Positions 1 to 8,397 of a stretch of 9,500 nt of DNA are shown one piece after another. A model generated the notes under the pieces. The model ran no database searches and was not told the origin of the DNA. It saw only the letters and a program-made list of their open reading frames with translations. This DNA is from Azonexus sp. (GTDB lineage: Bacteria; Pseudomonadota; Gammaproteobacteria; Burkholderiales; Rhodocyclaceae): the NCBI GenBank assembly GCA_023150195.1, contig JAKLLI010000051.1:1-9500 (forward strand), read 5' to 3'. Both the position numbers and the translations under genes were made by a program. How positions within the stretch are numbered: position 1 is the first letter of the stretch; every line of letters starts with the position of its first letter.

Positions 1-691
1 AGCTCTTGAAGCCCGGTTTGAAATTGCGGTCCAGCATGCGTTGACCGTGATTCTCCAGAATTTTGGAATAGGCGAAGCCGCCCAAGAGCGCTTCGCGCAC
101 CTTGGCCCGGTCAACGCCGTTTTTGGAGGCAAAAGCGAAGGCTTCAGCAACCGCCAGCACGCCCATGCCGGTGACAATCTGATTCGCGGCCTTGGCAACC
201 TGTCCGGCCCCGGCATCGCCCACATGCACAATGTTTTTCCCCATGCATTCGAAGGCGGGCAAGGCTCGGGCAAATGCCTCGGCTGAGCCGCCAGCCATGA
301 TGGACAGGGTACCGGCAATCGCACCGACTTCGCCACCAGAGACCGGTGCATCCACGAAATCCACACCAGCAGCGGCCAGGGACTCGCCAATGCGGCGTGC
401 TGCCGCCGGCGCAATCGTGCTCATGTCCACCGCCACCAGGCCGGCTGAGGCAACGGCAGCGACTGCGGCCATCACCTCTGCAACATCCGGTGCATCGGCG
501 ACCATCGAGATGACGAGATCGGCACCAAGGGCAGCAGCGCCCGCCGACGTGGCCGCGCTGGCGCCAGCCTCGATCAGCGGCGCCATGGATTCGGCGCGGC
601 GCGCCCAGACGGTGACACGATGCCCACCTTTGAGCAGGTTGAGCGCCATGGGGCGCCCCATGATGCCCAGTCCGATAAATCCGATCTTCAT
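1..691 (-). CDS. glxR: 2-hydroxy-3-oxopropionate (tartronate semialdehyde) reductase-like dehydrogenase, 3' end cut by window edge
   Basis: A beta-hydroxyacid dehydrogenase that would reduce tartronate semialdehyde to D-glycerate with NAD(P)H in the cytoplasm; 3-hydroxyisobutyrate dehydrogenase is the nearest alternative. The 230 visible residues (family about 295) begin with the Rossmann motif GFIGLGIMGRPMALNLL (residues 4-20). The substrate-binding signature DAPVSGGEVGAIAGTLS follows at 114-130, then GAGQVAKAANQ at 161-171 with the expected catalytic lysine K167. The visible end (DRNFKPGF, 221-228) strongly resembles GarR/GlxR. The missing part is most of the C-terminal all-alpha domain. 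The ATG at 691 is preceded by GGGAGGA about 7 bases upstream. The gene follows the DUF2892 gene by 36 bp on the same strand, so it may be read through from the efflux operon, although its metabolic role has no obvious link to efflux. The family call is firm; the exact substrate is inferred. Confidence 0.88.
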   Translation of the reverse strand, partial: MKIGFIGLGIMGRPMALNLLKGGHRVTVWARRAESMAPLIEAGASAATSAGAAALGADLVISMVADAPDVAEVMAAVAAVASAGLVAVDMSTIAPAAARRIGESLAAAGVDFVDAPVSGGEVGAIAGTLSIMAGGSAEAFARALPAFECMGKNIVHVGDAGAGQVAKAANQIVTGMGVLAVAEAFAFASKNGVDRAKVREALLGGFAYSKILENHGQRMLDRNFKPGFKS

Positions 692-727
692 GCGAAATCC
701 TCCCAAGGAAGCGAGGATTTTAGCGGA

Positions 728-949
728 TCAGCCGCCGCAACTCCCACCACGTTTGACGCCGAGGCGGGTGAGCAGCTTTTCCGGAGGACAGAAGCCGGTA
801 AATCCGCTCTGCAGCAAATTGAAGCCCACGAAGGCGGTCAACGCCAGAAACCACTCGGAAACGAAAATCGGGCTGTTGTGATAGCCCAAGGCCAACGACA
901 ACAGCACAAAACTGCCCGCCATGATGCGGATGATGCGTTCAATCGTCAT
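728..949 (-). CDS. DUF2892 (YgaP-like transmembrane domain) small inner-membrane protein
   Basis: A 73-residue protein with two hydrophobic segments (about residues 9-23 and 33-50) joined by a short polar loop. Its conserved block SGFTGFCPPEKLLTRLGV (48-65) contains C54 and is typical of the DUF2892 family. That domain also forms the membrane anchor of the rhodanese YgaP, but no rhodanese domain is present here. The biochemical role of stand-alone members is not established. The C-terminus has a second cysteine in GGSCGG. The ATG overlaps the stop of the RND permease gene by four bases (ATGA, 946-949), and AAGGAG lies about 8 bases upstream inside that gene, so it is probably translationally coupled to the permease. 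An accessory role with the pump, or in membrane sulfur/redox chemistry, is only a guess from context. Confidence 0.9.
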   Translation of the reverse strand: MTIERIIRIMAGSFVLLSLALGYHNSPIFVSEWFLALTAFVGFNLLQSGFTGFCPPEKLLTRLGVKRGGSCGG

Positions 950-3900
950 TGCGCATGCTCCTTGCGAAAGGCCGCAAAATACAACACCGGAATCACCACC
1001 AGGGTCAGCAGCGTGGAGACCAGAATCCCGAAAATCAGGGCCAGTGCCAAGCCGTTGAAAATGGGGTCATCAAGAATGAACAAGGCACCGAGCATGGCGG
1101 CCAGCCCGGTCAGGGCAATCGGTTTGGCACGCACGGCGGCCGACTGAATCACCGCATCGTGGAAATCCATGCCGGCAGCGACCTGTTGCTTGATGAAATC
1201 GACCAGCAGGATGGAATTGCGGACGATGATACCGGCCAGCGCGATCATCCCGATCATGGACGTCGCGGTGAATTGCGAGCCGAACAGCGCGTGACCCGGC
1301 ATCACGCCAATGATGGTCAGCGGGATTGGCGCCATGATGATGAGCGGCACCAGATACGATCCGAAATGGGCCACCACCAGCAGATAGATCAGGATCAGCC
1401 CGACCGCATAGGCCAGGCCCATATCGCGGAAGGTTTCGTAAGTCACCTGCCATTCGCCATCCCATTTGACGCTGTAACCGGCATAAGGATCGCTTGGCTG
1501 ACGGATAAACCATTCACCCAGCGCGCCGCCCTCTGCCAGCGCCATACCGTTGATTTTGCTGCGAATATCGAACATGCCATAGAGCGGTGAATCCAGTTTG
1601 CCACCCATGTCACCCACGACATACACCACGGGCAGCAAGTCCTTGTGATAAATCGTTTTCTCACGGGCCGCGTCGCGCACCTCAACCAGTTCCGACACCG
1701 GCACCAGTTGCCCATCGCGGGCGCGAACCCGCAATTTAAGCAGGGCATCCAGCGACGCTCGCTGCTCCGCCGGCAGCACAATACGCACCGGAATACTGAA
1801 TTTGGCCTCGGTATTGCGCACTGGCGTGACATCCAGACCGGACAGGGCCATACCCACCACCTCGACAATGTCACTTTGCGCCACGCCCATTTGTGCGGCC
1901 TTGCCTTGCCGCACGTGCAACACCAACTTGCGGGAATCGGCGTCAATATAGTCGTCGACCGCGACAATATCCGGCGTCGCGGCGAAGGCGTTGCGAACCT
2001 GCTTGGCCACCGCCATCTGACCGGTGTAATCCGGGCCATACACCTCGGCCACAATGGGCGACATCACCGGGGGACCCGGCGGCACTTCCACTACCTTGGC
2101 AACCCCGCCATTTCGCCGCCCCACGGCCTCGACCGCGTCACGCACACCGACAGCAATGTCATGGCTCTTGCGCTGGCGATGCGCCTTGTCGGCCAGATTC
2201 ACCTGAATATCGCCTTTTTCCGGCGTAGACCGCAGATAGTACTGACGCACCAGGCCGTTGAAATTGATCGGGCTGGCCGTGCCGGCATAGGCCTGATAAT
2301 TGACCACTTCTGGTACCGCCGCCAGTTCAACACCGATTTCCTGCAAAACCCGGGCAGTTTCTTCCACCGGCGTGCCCACCGGCATGTCGAGCACCACCTG
2401 GAATTCGCTCTTGTTGTCGAATGGCAGCATCTTGAGCACAACGAGTTGCACATAGGCCAGCGAGACCGAACCCAGAATCAGCAACACCACGACAACCGCC
2501 AGCTTGATGCGGGCCGCTGCGCCGGTTAGCGGATCGAGAAATGGCGTCAACAAGCGACGGAATGTCCGGTCGAGCAGCGCATCCAGTCGGGAAACCTGAT
2601 GTGCCTCATGCCCATCACCGGCCGCCTTGGCCTGCATCAGGCGCACGGCCAGCCAGGGCGTCACCACGAAGGCGACGGCCAGCGAAATGGCCATCCCCAT
2701 CGACGAATTGATGGGAATCGGGCTCATGTAAGGCCCCATCAAACCACTGACAAAGGCCATCGGCAGCAGCGCCGCAATCACGGTGAGGGTCGCCAGAATG
2801 GTCGGCCCGCCCACTTCATCGACAGCACCGGGAATGATCTCGAGCAAGGTTTTTTCCGGATACAGGCCTTGCCAGCGGTGGATGTTCTCGACCACGACAA
2901 TCGCGTCGTCGACAAGAATGCCGATTGAAAAAATCAGGGCAAACAGCGACACGCGATTCAAGGTAAAGCCCCAGGCCCACGAAGCAAACAAGGTCGCGGC
3001 CAGGGTCAAGGTCACCGCAATGCCGACAATCACCGCCTCCCGGCGACCCAGCGCAAAAAACACCAGCGCCACAACAAAGGCCGTCGCAAAAATCAATTTG
3101 CCGATCAGCTTTTGCGCCTTTTCGGTCGCGGTTTCGCCATAGTTGCGCGTCACCGTCACCGCCACGCCATCAGGAATGACGACGTTTTTCAGGCTTTCAA
3201 TGCGGTCGACCGCAGCATTCGCCACATCAGCGGCATTCACGCCAGGCTGCTTCGAAATCTGAATGGTGACCGCGGGAAACTCGCCCGTCTTGCTCCCCAT
3301 CCACGCATAGCGAACCGGTTGTTCCGGCCCGTCGAGCACCTCGGCCACATCGCTGAGATAGACCGGCTTGCGCTCATGCACCGCAACGACCAGGCGGCGA
3401 ACATCGGCCGCATTTTCCAGGTAAGTCCCCGTCTGGACCATCAACTCACGGTTGCCGGCGACCAGACTGCCCGAGGTCTGCAAGGCGTTGGAAACTTGCA
3501 GCGCACCGGCAATTTCTTGCGGTGTCACGCCAAAGGCGTTCATCCGGTCCGCATCCATCAACACCCGAACGGCGTGATCCGGCCCGCCCAGGGTGGACAC
3601 GTCGCGAGTGCCCTTGATGCGCTTGAGTTCAATCTCGACCGCCCGCGCCACCTGCTGCAAAGGGTAAGCTGACCAGGCGGGATCGCTGCCGTGAAAAGTC
3701 AGCGACACGATCGGCACATCATCAATACCGCGCGGCTTGATGACCGGCGCCTGCACCCCGAGATTGGGCGCCAGCCAGTCACGGTGAGCCATCACCGTAT
3801 CGTGCAAGCGGAGCACGGCATCGTTGTATTTGACGCCGACATCAAACTGGACCGTCAACACGGCCATGCCCGGACGGGCCATGGCATACACGTGCTCAAC

Positions 3901-4176
3901 ACCATGCATGCGCGACAAGATCTGCTCGCCCGGACGCACCACGAGATTTTCCACATCCTTGGCCGAGGCGCCGGGGAAGGCCACCAGTACGTCGGCCATG
4001 GTGACATCAATCTGCGGCTCTTCTTCACGGGGCGTGACCAGGGTGGCGAACAAGCCCATCAAAAAGGCCACAAGCGCCAGCAAGGGCGTCATTCGCGAAT
4101 TCTGGAAAAGGGCGGCGATGCGTCCGGAAACCCCCAAGGAAGTCGCCTTGCCTTGCACTTCGCGCTGCATGCTCAC
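946..4176 (-). CDS. RND-family efflux transporter, inner-membrane permease subunit (AcrB-like)
   Basis: A 1076-residue proton-driven RND pump permease, the usual size for AcrB-type proteins. It would export substrates from the inner membrane or periplasm through an adaptor and an outer-membrane channel. TM1 (about 31-48) is followed by the conserved periplasmic start PREEEPQIDV and the porter block AFPGASAKDVENLV (67-80). TM helices cluster at about 358-520, with the TM4 proton-relay motif GILVDDAIVVVENIHR (419-434, D423/D424). A second periplasmic half (about 575-910) precedes TM8-12 (about 915-1070). TM10 reads IIVRNSILLVDF (983-994): R986 sits where AcrB has its essential lysine. The start is uncertain: a GTG at 4176 overlaps the adaptor stop as GTGA, while an ATG lies two codons inside at 4170; neither has a clear Shine-Dalgarno. 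Substrate cannot be read from sequence. No outer-membrane factor gene is in the window. Confidence 0.95.
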   Translation of the reverse strand: MSMQREVQGKATSLGVSGRIAALFQNSRMTPLLALVAFLMGLFATLVTPREEEPQIDVTMADVLVAFPGASAKDVENLVVRPGEQILSRMHGVEHVYAMARPGMAVLTVQFDVGVKYNDAVLRLHDTVMAHRDWLAPNLGVQAPVIKPRGIDDVPIVSLTFHGSDPAWSAYPLQQVARAVEIELKRIKGTRDVSTLGGPDHAVRVLMDADRMNAFGVTPQEIAGALQVSNALQTSGSLVAGNRELMVQTGTYLENAADVRRLVVAVHERKPVYLSDVAEVLDGPEQPVRYAWMGSKTGEFPAVTIQISKQPGVNAADVANAAVDRIESLKNVVIPDGVAVTVTRNYGETATEKAQKLIGKLIFATAFVVALVFFALGRREAVIVGIAVTLTLAATLFASWAWGFTLNRVSLFALIFSIGILVDDAIVVVENIHRWQGLYPEKTLLEIIPGAVDEVGGPTILATLTVIAALLPMAFVSGLMGPYMSPIPINSSMGMAISLAVAFVVTPWLAVRLMQAKAAGDGHEAHQVSRLDALLDRTFRRLLTPFLDPLTGAAARIKLAVVVVLLILGSVSLAYVQLVVLKMLPFDNKSEFQVVLDMPVGTPVEETARVLQEIGVELAAVPEVVNYQAYAGTASPINFNGLVRQYYLRSTPEKGDIQVNLADKAHRQRKSHDIAVGVRDAVEAVGRRNGGVAKVVEVPPGPPVMSPIVAEVYGPDYTGQMAVAKQVRNAFAATPDIVAVDDYIDADSRKLVLHVRQGKAAQMGVAQSDIVEVVGMALSGLDVTPVRNTEAKFSIPVRIVLPAEQRASLDALLKLRVRARDGQLVPVSELVEVRDAAREKTIYHKDLLPVVYVVGDMGGKLDSPLYGMFDIRSKINGMALAEGGALGEWFIRQPSDPYAGYSVKWDGEWQVTYETFRDMGLAYAVGLILIYLLVVAHFGSYLVPLIIMAPIPLTIIGVMPGHALFGSQFTATSMIGMIALAGIIVRNSILLVDFIKQQVAAGMDFHDAVIQSAAVRAKPIALTGLAAMLGALFILDDPIFNGLALALIFGILVSTLLTLVVIPVLYFAAFRKEHAQ

Positions 4177-5171
4177 TGGCCCGACTTAAGGAAAATGGCC
4201 GCCTTGACCGGTTCGGTAACAACCTGCTCGCCGGCCGCCAAACCCGCGAGAACCTCGACTTCGCCCTGCCCGACGGCCTCACCGAGACGCAACTGACGTA
4301 AACTGAGCCGGCCATCGGCCAAGCGCACATAAACGGCCGCCACTTCGCCCCGACGGACAATGGCCCTGGCCGGCACGGTCAACTTCTCCGCCTGACCCAT
4401 AATGAAATGCACCCGGGCATACATGCCGGGCACCACATCCGCCGTGGGCGGCAAACTCACCCGCGCCTGCGAAACATGGGTTGCGGCATCGGCGGTCGGC
4501 AGCACCCGGAGCGCAGTTGCATCCACCCAGCGGCCCGACTCGGGAAACTCCACCCTTGCCCGGGTGACACCGCGCATTTCGGGCAGGCGATATTGTGGAA
4601 TGCTCGCGGTCACCCGCATCTCACCCGGCTGATACAGCGTAAACAGCGGCGAACCCGGCATCGCCATATCGCCGGCTTCCGCATGCCGGCGTGCAACGAC
4701 ACCGCTCATGGGGGCCACGATGGTCGCGTGACTCTGACTGGCGCCCGCAGCACTCCGCTGCGCCGACGCGGCATCGAAATCGGCCTTGGCCTTGTCGAGC
4801 GCCGCCTGACTGACAAACTTCTGCGCTTTCAACTGCTGATGGCGCTCGTAATTCAGTTTGGCCACGGCAAATTGTGCATCGGCCGCCCGCGCGGCTTCGA
4901 CCGCCTCACGCGCATCAATGCGCATCAGCACGTCGCCCTTCTGCACACGCTGCCCGGCATCGGCTCGCACCTCAAGAATCCGCCCCGCAACCTGCGCCCC
5001 GACATTCGCCTGAAATACCGCTTCAACGGTGGATTCAGCGGGAAAGCTACGGTCGACCGCATGTGGCCCAACCGTAACGACAGGGAGGGCATTGGCCGCC
5101 CAGGCGGCTTGCGCCCCCAGCATCAGGATGGCTAATACCGCACGGAGAGAAGAAGGAAAAGAAGTATTCAT
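4173..5171 (-). CDS. RND efflux periplasmic adaptor subunit (membrane fusion protein, HlyD/AcrA family)
   Basis: A 332-residue adaptor linking the RND permease to an outer-membrane channel. A Sec signal peptide is visible (hydrophobic core about 11-22, probable cleavage after AWA at residue 25). There is no lipobox cysteine, so it appears soluble or periplasmic rather than a lipoprotein as AcrA is. The first half of the lipoyl domain is at about 52-86 (VGAQVAGRILEVRADAGQRVQKGD region), followed by a short alpha-helical hairpin at about 88-145. The lipoyl second half (IVAPMSGVVARRHAEAGD) is at about 151-168. A beta-barrel region (about 185-258) and membrane-proximal domain (VPARAIVRRGEVAAVYV) follow. 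The hairpin is short compared with AcrA. The ATG at 5171 lacks a strong Shine-Dalgarno; an in-frame TAG 24 bases upstream limits alternatives. The gene ends in a 4-base overlap with the permease gene, confirming one transcription unit. Confidence 0.94.
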   Translation of the reverse strand: MNTSFPSSLRAVLAILMLGAQAAWAANALPVVTVGPHAVDRSFPAESTVEAVFQANVGAQVAGRILEVRADAGQRVQKGDVLMRIDAREAVEAARAADAQFAVAKLNYERHQQLKAQKFVSQAALDKAKADFDAASAQRSAAGASQSHATIVAPMSGVVARRHAEAGDMAMPGSPLFTLYQPGEMRVTASIPQYRLPEMRGVTRARVEFPESGRWVDATALRVLPTADAATHVSQARVSLPPTADVVPGMYARVHFIMGQAEKLTVPARAIVRRGEVAAVYVRLADGRLSLRQLRLGEAVGQGEVEVLAGLAAGEQVVTEPVKAAIFLKSGQ

Positions 5172-5213
5172 GTATATCAGGATACGCTAATTTATCTGCC
5201 GTTCAAAGCCAGG

Positions 5214-5233
5214 CCTGATGGCCGGCCATCAGG
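5214..5233. repeat. Perfect 20-bp palindrome spanning the REC gene stop codon
   Basis: The sequence CCTGATGGCCGGCCATCAGG equals its own reverse complement over 20 bases. It contains the TGA stop of the REC-protein gene (5229-5231) and lies 38 bases ahead of the adaptor start. As RNA it could form an 8-bp stem with a GGCC loop, but no T-run follows on the minus strand (only TTT, about 9 bases later). It could be a weak or factor-aided terminator, a processing or stability hairpin separating the sensory and efflux blocks, or a dimeric-regulator operator. The palindrome is directly seen; its role is inference. Confidence 0.6.
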
Positions 5234-5615
5234 GCGACCACAGGGCGCGCACGCGCTCTGCCAGCTGCTTCCAGTCAATCGGCTTGCCCAGCACCGCCAC
5301 CTGCAAACGCTTGCAGGCGTCCAGAAACTCACCATCTTCCCGTCCGGTCAACAACAAGATGGGAAAATCGCTACCCCGTTGCGCACGCAGCCAGGCCGCC
5401 AGCTGCAATCCGCTTTGTCCCGGCATCTCGACATCGAGCAGAACGATGTCAAAGTCGCCTGCCAGCAGCGCCTGAGCTGCCGAATCACCATCAGCCACGC
5501 AGTGCAGGCTAAACGTCGGCGGCGCCAGCACCACCCCCATCATCAGCGTAACGGTGGGATCGTCATCCGCCGCCAGCACCCGAATGAGTCCCGATCGCTC
5601 GCCTTCCCCGCTCAT
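5229..5615 (-). CDS. Single-domain response regulator (REC only, CheY-like)
   Basis: A 128-residue receiver protein with no output domain. The acidic pocket is D17/D18/D19 in LAADDDP, the phospho-acceptor is D61 in [10 protein letters not shown], the switch threonine is T90 in ILLLTG, and K111 is in the LGKPID motif. It should receive phosphate from a histidine kinase or HPt domain and act by protein contact or as a phosphate sink. The start was set at the ATG at 5615: it overlaps the kinase stop as ATGA and has GGGAGGAAG just upstream. An in-frame ATG at 5663 would add 16 Gly/Ser-rich residues deep inside the kinase gene and is unlikely. It follows the kinase directly, so a share in the same phosphorelay is the simplest reading. 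What it acts on is unknown. Confidence 0.9.
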   Translation of the reverse strand: MSGEGERSGLIRVLAADDDPTVTLMMGVVLAPPTFSLHCVADGDSAAQALLAGDFDIVLLDVEMPGQSGLQLAAWLRAQRGSDFPILLLTGREDGEFLDACKRLQVAVLGKPIDWKQLAERVRALWSP

Positions 5616-8008
5616 GCTGCTTCCTCCCGAATTGCCGCCAGGGCCTGCTCTACCAATGTCCATTCCTGCCGAAAATTGCTCGCGGCAGGGAGCACTTGGT
5701 CGATGCCCCCCTGTTTTGCCAACCCCTCGAGCTCGCGACTCATCCCCGCCAGACGCAATGCACCGACGTTGTAGGCACTGGATTTCAAGGCATGGCAGCT
5801 GCGCGCCACGCCTTCGGCATCCCGGGAGCGCAGGGCCAACTCAAAATCCGAAAACAGCACCTGACCGCCCTGTAAAAAGGCATCAATCAACTGGACAATC
5901 AGTGCCTCGGCGCCATGGGGGGCCAAATCCCGCAACTGCTGAAAGGCCGCGGGATCGATGACATCCGCCCCGCTGGCGGTCAACGCGGGCGCAACGGCGA
6001 TTTCGTTCGTCGCTCCCCGGCGCCGCTCAATCGGCAGCCAGCGCTCCAGCACCGCAAGCATGGAGTCGCCGGTGTACGGCTTGGCCAGATAGTCGTCCAT
6101 GCCCGCGGCAAGACAACGCGCCTTGTCTTCCTGCATGGCGTTGGCAGTCAAAGCGATCACGGGCAGATGCGTACCAAGGGCTTCCTCACGTTTGCGCAAG
6201 CGAGCGCAGGCTTCGAAGCCATCGAGAATTGGCATCTGACAATCCATCAAGACCAAATCAAAAGGCTCGACGGCCAGCAAATCGATGGCCTGCTGTCCAT
6301 TGGCGACCACCACCACCTGTACGCCAAGCCGCTCGAGATGGGTTTTGGCCACAATCTGATTGCTTTCATTGTCCTCGGCCAGCAAAACCCGGCCGCGCAG
6401 GCGACCGCCGAGGTGTGGCTTAGTCGGTGGTTTCGCCGTCAGCGTTGCATCGATCGCTGCCATGAACGCCCCATGCCCGATCGGCGGCGCGGCGGCTTCG
6501 GGCAGGGGCGCGCTGGCCACTGGCATTGCCAGTTCCACGCGAAAACACGCCCCCTGGCCGGGCTGGCTGTCCACCGAAATCTGCCCACCCATCATGTCGA
6601 CCAGACGCCGGCATATCGCCAATCCCAATCCGGTTCCACCATATTTCCGCGAGGTTGAGCCATCTGCCTGGGCGAAATGTTCGAAAATCCTCGCCTGCGC
6701 AGCCAGCGGGATCCCGATGCCGGTATCACGAACGGATAGCGAAAAACCCACACGATCCGTGTCACGCTGACGAATCTCCAGCGACACCACGATCTTCCCC
6801 TGCTCGGTGAATTTGACCGCATTATTCAGGAGATTGGCCACCACCTGACGCAGGCGCAAGGCATCGCCGCACAGCAACAAGGGCGCGCCAAGCGGCAAAT
6901 CGGCGGTCAGTTCAACCCCCTTCTTGCGTGCCGGCTGCGAAAACAATTCCACCGACTCTTCGAGCAGTCGATGCAAATTGAAATCGGCCAGTTCCAGTTC
7001 GAGATGCCCCGATTCGATTTTCGAAAAATCGAGAATATCGTTGATGATGCCCAGCAGATGCTTCCCGGAACGCTCCACCGCTTCGACAAACTGCCGCTGG
7101 GTGGGCGCCAGTTCGGTATTGAGCAGCAGTTCCGTCATGCCCAGCACGCCGTTCATTGGGGTCCGGATTTCGTGGCTCATGGTGGCCAGAAATTCACTTT
7201 TGGCCAAGCTGCTGGCCTCCGAAGCCTCTTTGGCGTGCCGTAGCTCCCGTGTCCGCTGCTCGACGATCTGTTCCAGATTGCCCAAGTGCGAGGCGAGCCA
7301 GTGATCGCGTTCGTGAATCTGCTCGACCATGCGGTTGAAACCATCGCCCAGACGATCGATTTCCGCAATGCCCCAAGGGCCGGCACGGGTTTCCAGTCGC
7401 CCCAGACTCACTTCGCCCATGTGGCGATTGAGGACTTCAAGCGGCTCCATCGCCCGTTGTACCTGAATGGACTGCAGGCGCAGCACAATCCACAAGGCCA
7501 GCCCCATTTCAAGAATAACCAGTACGGCATAGCCGAGCATCTGTTGATGCAAATGAGCAATTCCCACCGACATGCGAATCCAGCCGATTGAGATGCCGTT
7601 GCGATCGGTTGCGGCGAGAAAGTCGATTCGGGTCAAGGACAAGGCGTAGCCGGCGGCGGGGAAATCCTCGCTCAGCGGAACAGGTTGCCAGACTTCAGTG
7701 TCGGGATAATGCGCGAGCACCGTGCGATCCGGCCGGTAGAGCGTCACCCCCAGCAGGTCAGGCAAGGACGAGAACGAAGCAAGCAGGCGATGGGCACTGG
7801 CCGCATCATCCGTTTGTAACGCGACCGACAGATTGTCCTGCAACAAACTCATGCGGTTCTGGCCTTCGATCACGTAGCCCCGCAAATTCATGAAGCCCAC
7901 GGTCAACAGGATCAGGCAGGCCAAAACCAGAAAGGTTGGCAACAGCACATATAAATTGATGCGAGCCAGACGTGTCTTGAACGACACGGCATCCCGATAT
8001 TCGCTCAC
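5612..8008 (-). CDS. Membrane-bound hybrid sensor histidine kinase (CHASE8-like sensor, HAMP, HisKA, HATPase, REC, HPt; BarA/TorS type)
   Basis: A 798-residue inner-membrane sensor kinase carrying three phosphotransfer stations. TM1 is about 18-40. The periplasmic part (about 41-155) resembles CHASE8, with [22 protein letters not shown] followed by an [21 protein letters not shown] strand. TM2 is about 158-177, HAMP about 180-230, then a coiled-coil linker to about 268. The HisKA H-box is [19 protein letters not shown] with H279. The ATPase shows the N-box ([11 protein letters not shown]396), DTGIGIP (428-434) and GGTGLGLAI (457-465). REC has E545/D546, phospho-acceptor D589 (LVLMDCQMP), T621 and K643 (LAKP). 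The C-terminal HPt has H739 in [13 protein letters not shown]. All key residues are intact. The start is a GTG at 8008 overlapping the upstream stop (GTGA), with GGAGG four bases upstream. The signal sensed is unknown. The divergent TorR/ArcA-like regulator is the likely final acceptor. Confidence 0.95.
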   Translation of the reverse strand: MSEYRDAVSFKTRLARINLYVLLPTFLVLACLILLTVGFMNLRGYVIEGQNRMSLLQDNLSVALQTDDAASAHRLLASFSSLPDLLGVTLYRPDRTVLAHYPDTEVWQPVPLSEDFPAAGYALSLTRIDFLAATDRNGISIGWIRMSVGIAHLHQQMLGYAVLVILEMGLALWIVLRLQSIQVQRAMEPLEVLNRHMGEVSLGRLETRAGPWGIAEIDRLGDGFNRMVEQIHERDHWLASHLGNLEQIVEQRTRELRHAKEASEASSLAKSEFLATMSHEIRTPMNGVLGMTELLLNTELAPTQRQFVEAVERSGKHLLGIINDILDFSKIESGHLELELADFNLHRLLEESVELFSQPARKKGVELTADLPLGAPLLLCGDALRLRQVVANLLNNAVKFTEQGKIVVSLEIRQRDTDRVGFSLSVRDTGIGIPLAAQARIFEHFAQADGSTSRKYGGTGLGLAICRRLVDMMGGQISVDSQPGQGACFRVELAMPVASAPLPEAAAPPIGHGAFMAAIDATLTAKPPTKPHLGGRLRGRVLLAEDNESNQIVAKTHLERLGVQVVVVANGQQAIDLLAVEPFDLVLMDCQMPILDGFEACARLRKREEALGTHLPVIALTANAMQEDKARCLAAGMDDYLAKPYTGDSMLAVLERWLPIERRRGATNEIAVAPALTASGADVIDPAAFQQLRDLAPHGAEALIVQLIDAFLQGGQVLFSDFELALRSRDAEGVARSCHALKSSAYNVGALRLAGMSRELEGLAKQGGIDQVLPAASNFRQEWTLVEQALAAIREEAA
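5620..5628 (-). promoter_or_regulatory. Ribosome binding site deciding the REC-protein start
   Basis: On the minus strand this reads GGGAGGAAG, a near-perfect Shine-Dalgarno whose GGAGG core lies 7 bases before the ATG at 5615. It sits within the last codons of the kinase gene. It supports the 128-residue start that overlaps the kinase stop by four bases over the upstream ATG at 5663. Confidence 0.8.
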
Positions 8009-8397
8009 CCAGCCTCCGCAAGTGCTCCACCAGAGGATTGCCAGGCTGCCGCGGCGGTTTGCCAGGTGGCTGCGAAAACCTGCTGCAATTGCTCGCGCAA
8101 CCCCGGCTCAATCTCCACCGCTTCCCCGGCCAAACGCCTCGCAAGCAGGGATTCAAGTTGTCCTGCGAGTAGAACAAGTGGCGTTGCCCCGACGTTTGCA
8201 GCGGCACTGCGTATGGCATGCACGCGGCGCCGCTCTAGGACATCATCCCCAATTGCAGCCTCCCAGTCCGACGGCCAATCCTCGAAATGCCCGACAAACA
8301 ATCCAACGGCTTGCCACCAGAGTTCGGGACGATCAAGCATGCGCGCGACCGCATCGGCGACGTCAAAATGCGCAAGTTGCTGAGGGATCAGGATCAT
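8005..8397 (-). CDS. Stand-alone HPt (histidine phosphotransfer) domain protein
   Basis: A 130-residue, mostly helical protein with one recognisable motif, [13 protein letters not shown] (59-71). This matches the HPt phosphorylation helix (compare [12 protein letters not shown] in the neighbouring kinase). H60 would be the phosphorylated histidine; the usual following lysine is arginine here (R63). It should shuttle phosphate between receivers in the cytoplasm. No membrane segment or kinase domain is seen. It is the first gene of the sensory block and overlaps the kinase start by four bases. The start is uncertain. The ATG at 8397 has only a weak GGA upstream. A GTG at 8442 has AAGGAG but only three bases away, and the 15 extra codons look unlike the rest of the gene. 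The rest of the protein is divergent, so the HPt call rests mainly on the motif and context. Confidence 0.8.
   Translation of the reverse strand: MILIPQQLAHFDVADAVARMLDRPELWWQAVGLFVGHFEDWPSDWEAAIGDDVLERRRVHAIRSAAANVGATPLVLLAGQLESLLARRLAGEAVEIEPGLREQLQQVFAATWQTAAAAWQSSGGALAEAG

Noticed and set aside
192..881. Plus-strand reading frame of 229 codons over the reductase and DUF2892 genes
   Set aside because: Ala/Pro/Ser/Thr-rich antisense shadow; it crosses two well-supported minus-strand genes and their gap.
1645..2529. Long plus-strand reading frame of 294 codons
   Set aside because: It lies wholly opposite the RND permease gene, shows no recognisable domain and has a His/Arg/Gln-rich composition typical of antisense frames in GC-rich genes.
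5179..5206. Possible minus-strand promoter TTGAAC - 16 bp - TATCCT ahead of the adaptor gene
   Set aside because: Each box matches only 4 of 6 consensus bases, and the predicted start would fall at or next to the ATG, so it is not reported as a promoter.
5915..6658. Plus-strand reading frame of 247 codons
   Set aside because: It is opposite the REC and ATPase part of the hybrid kinase, whose motifs are all intact on the minus strand; no family resemblance in the plus-strand product.
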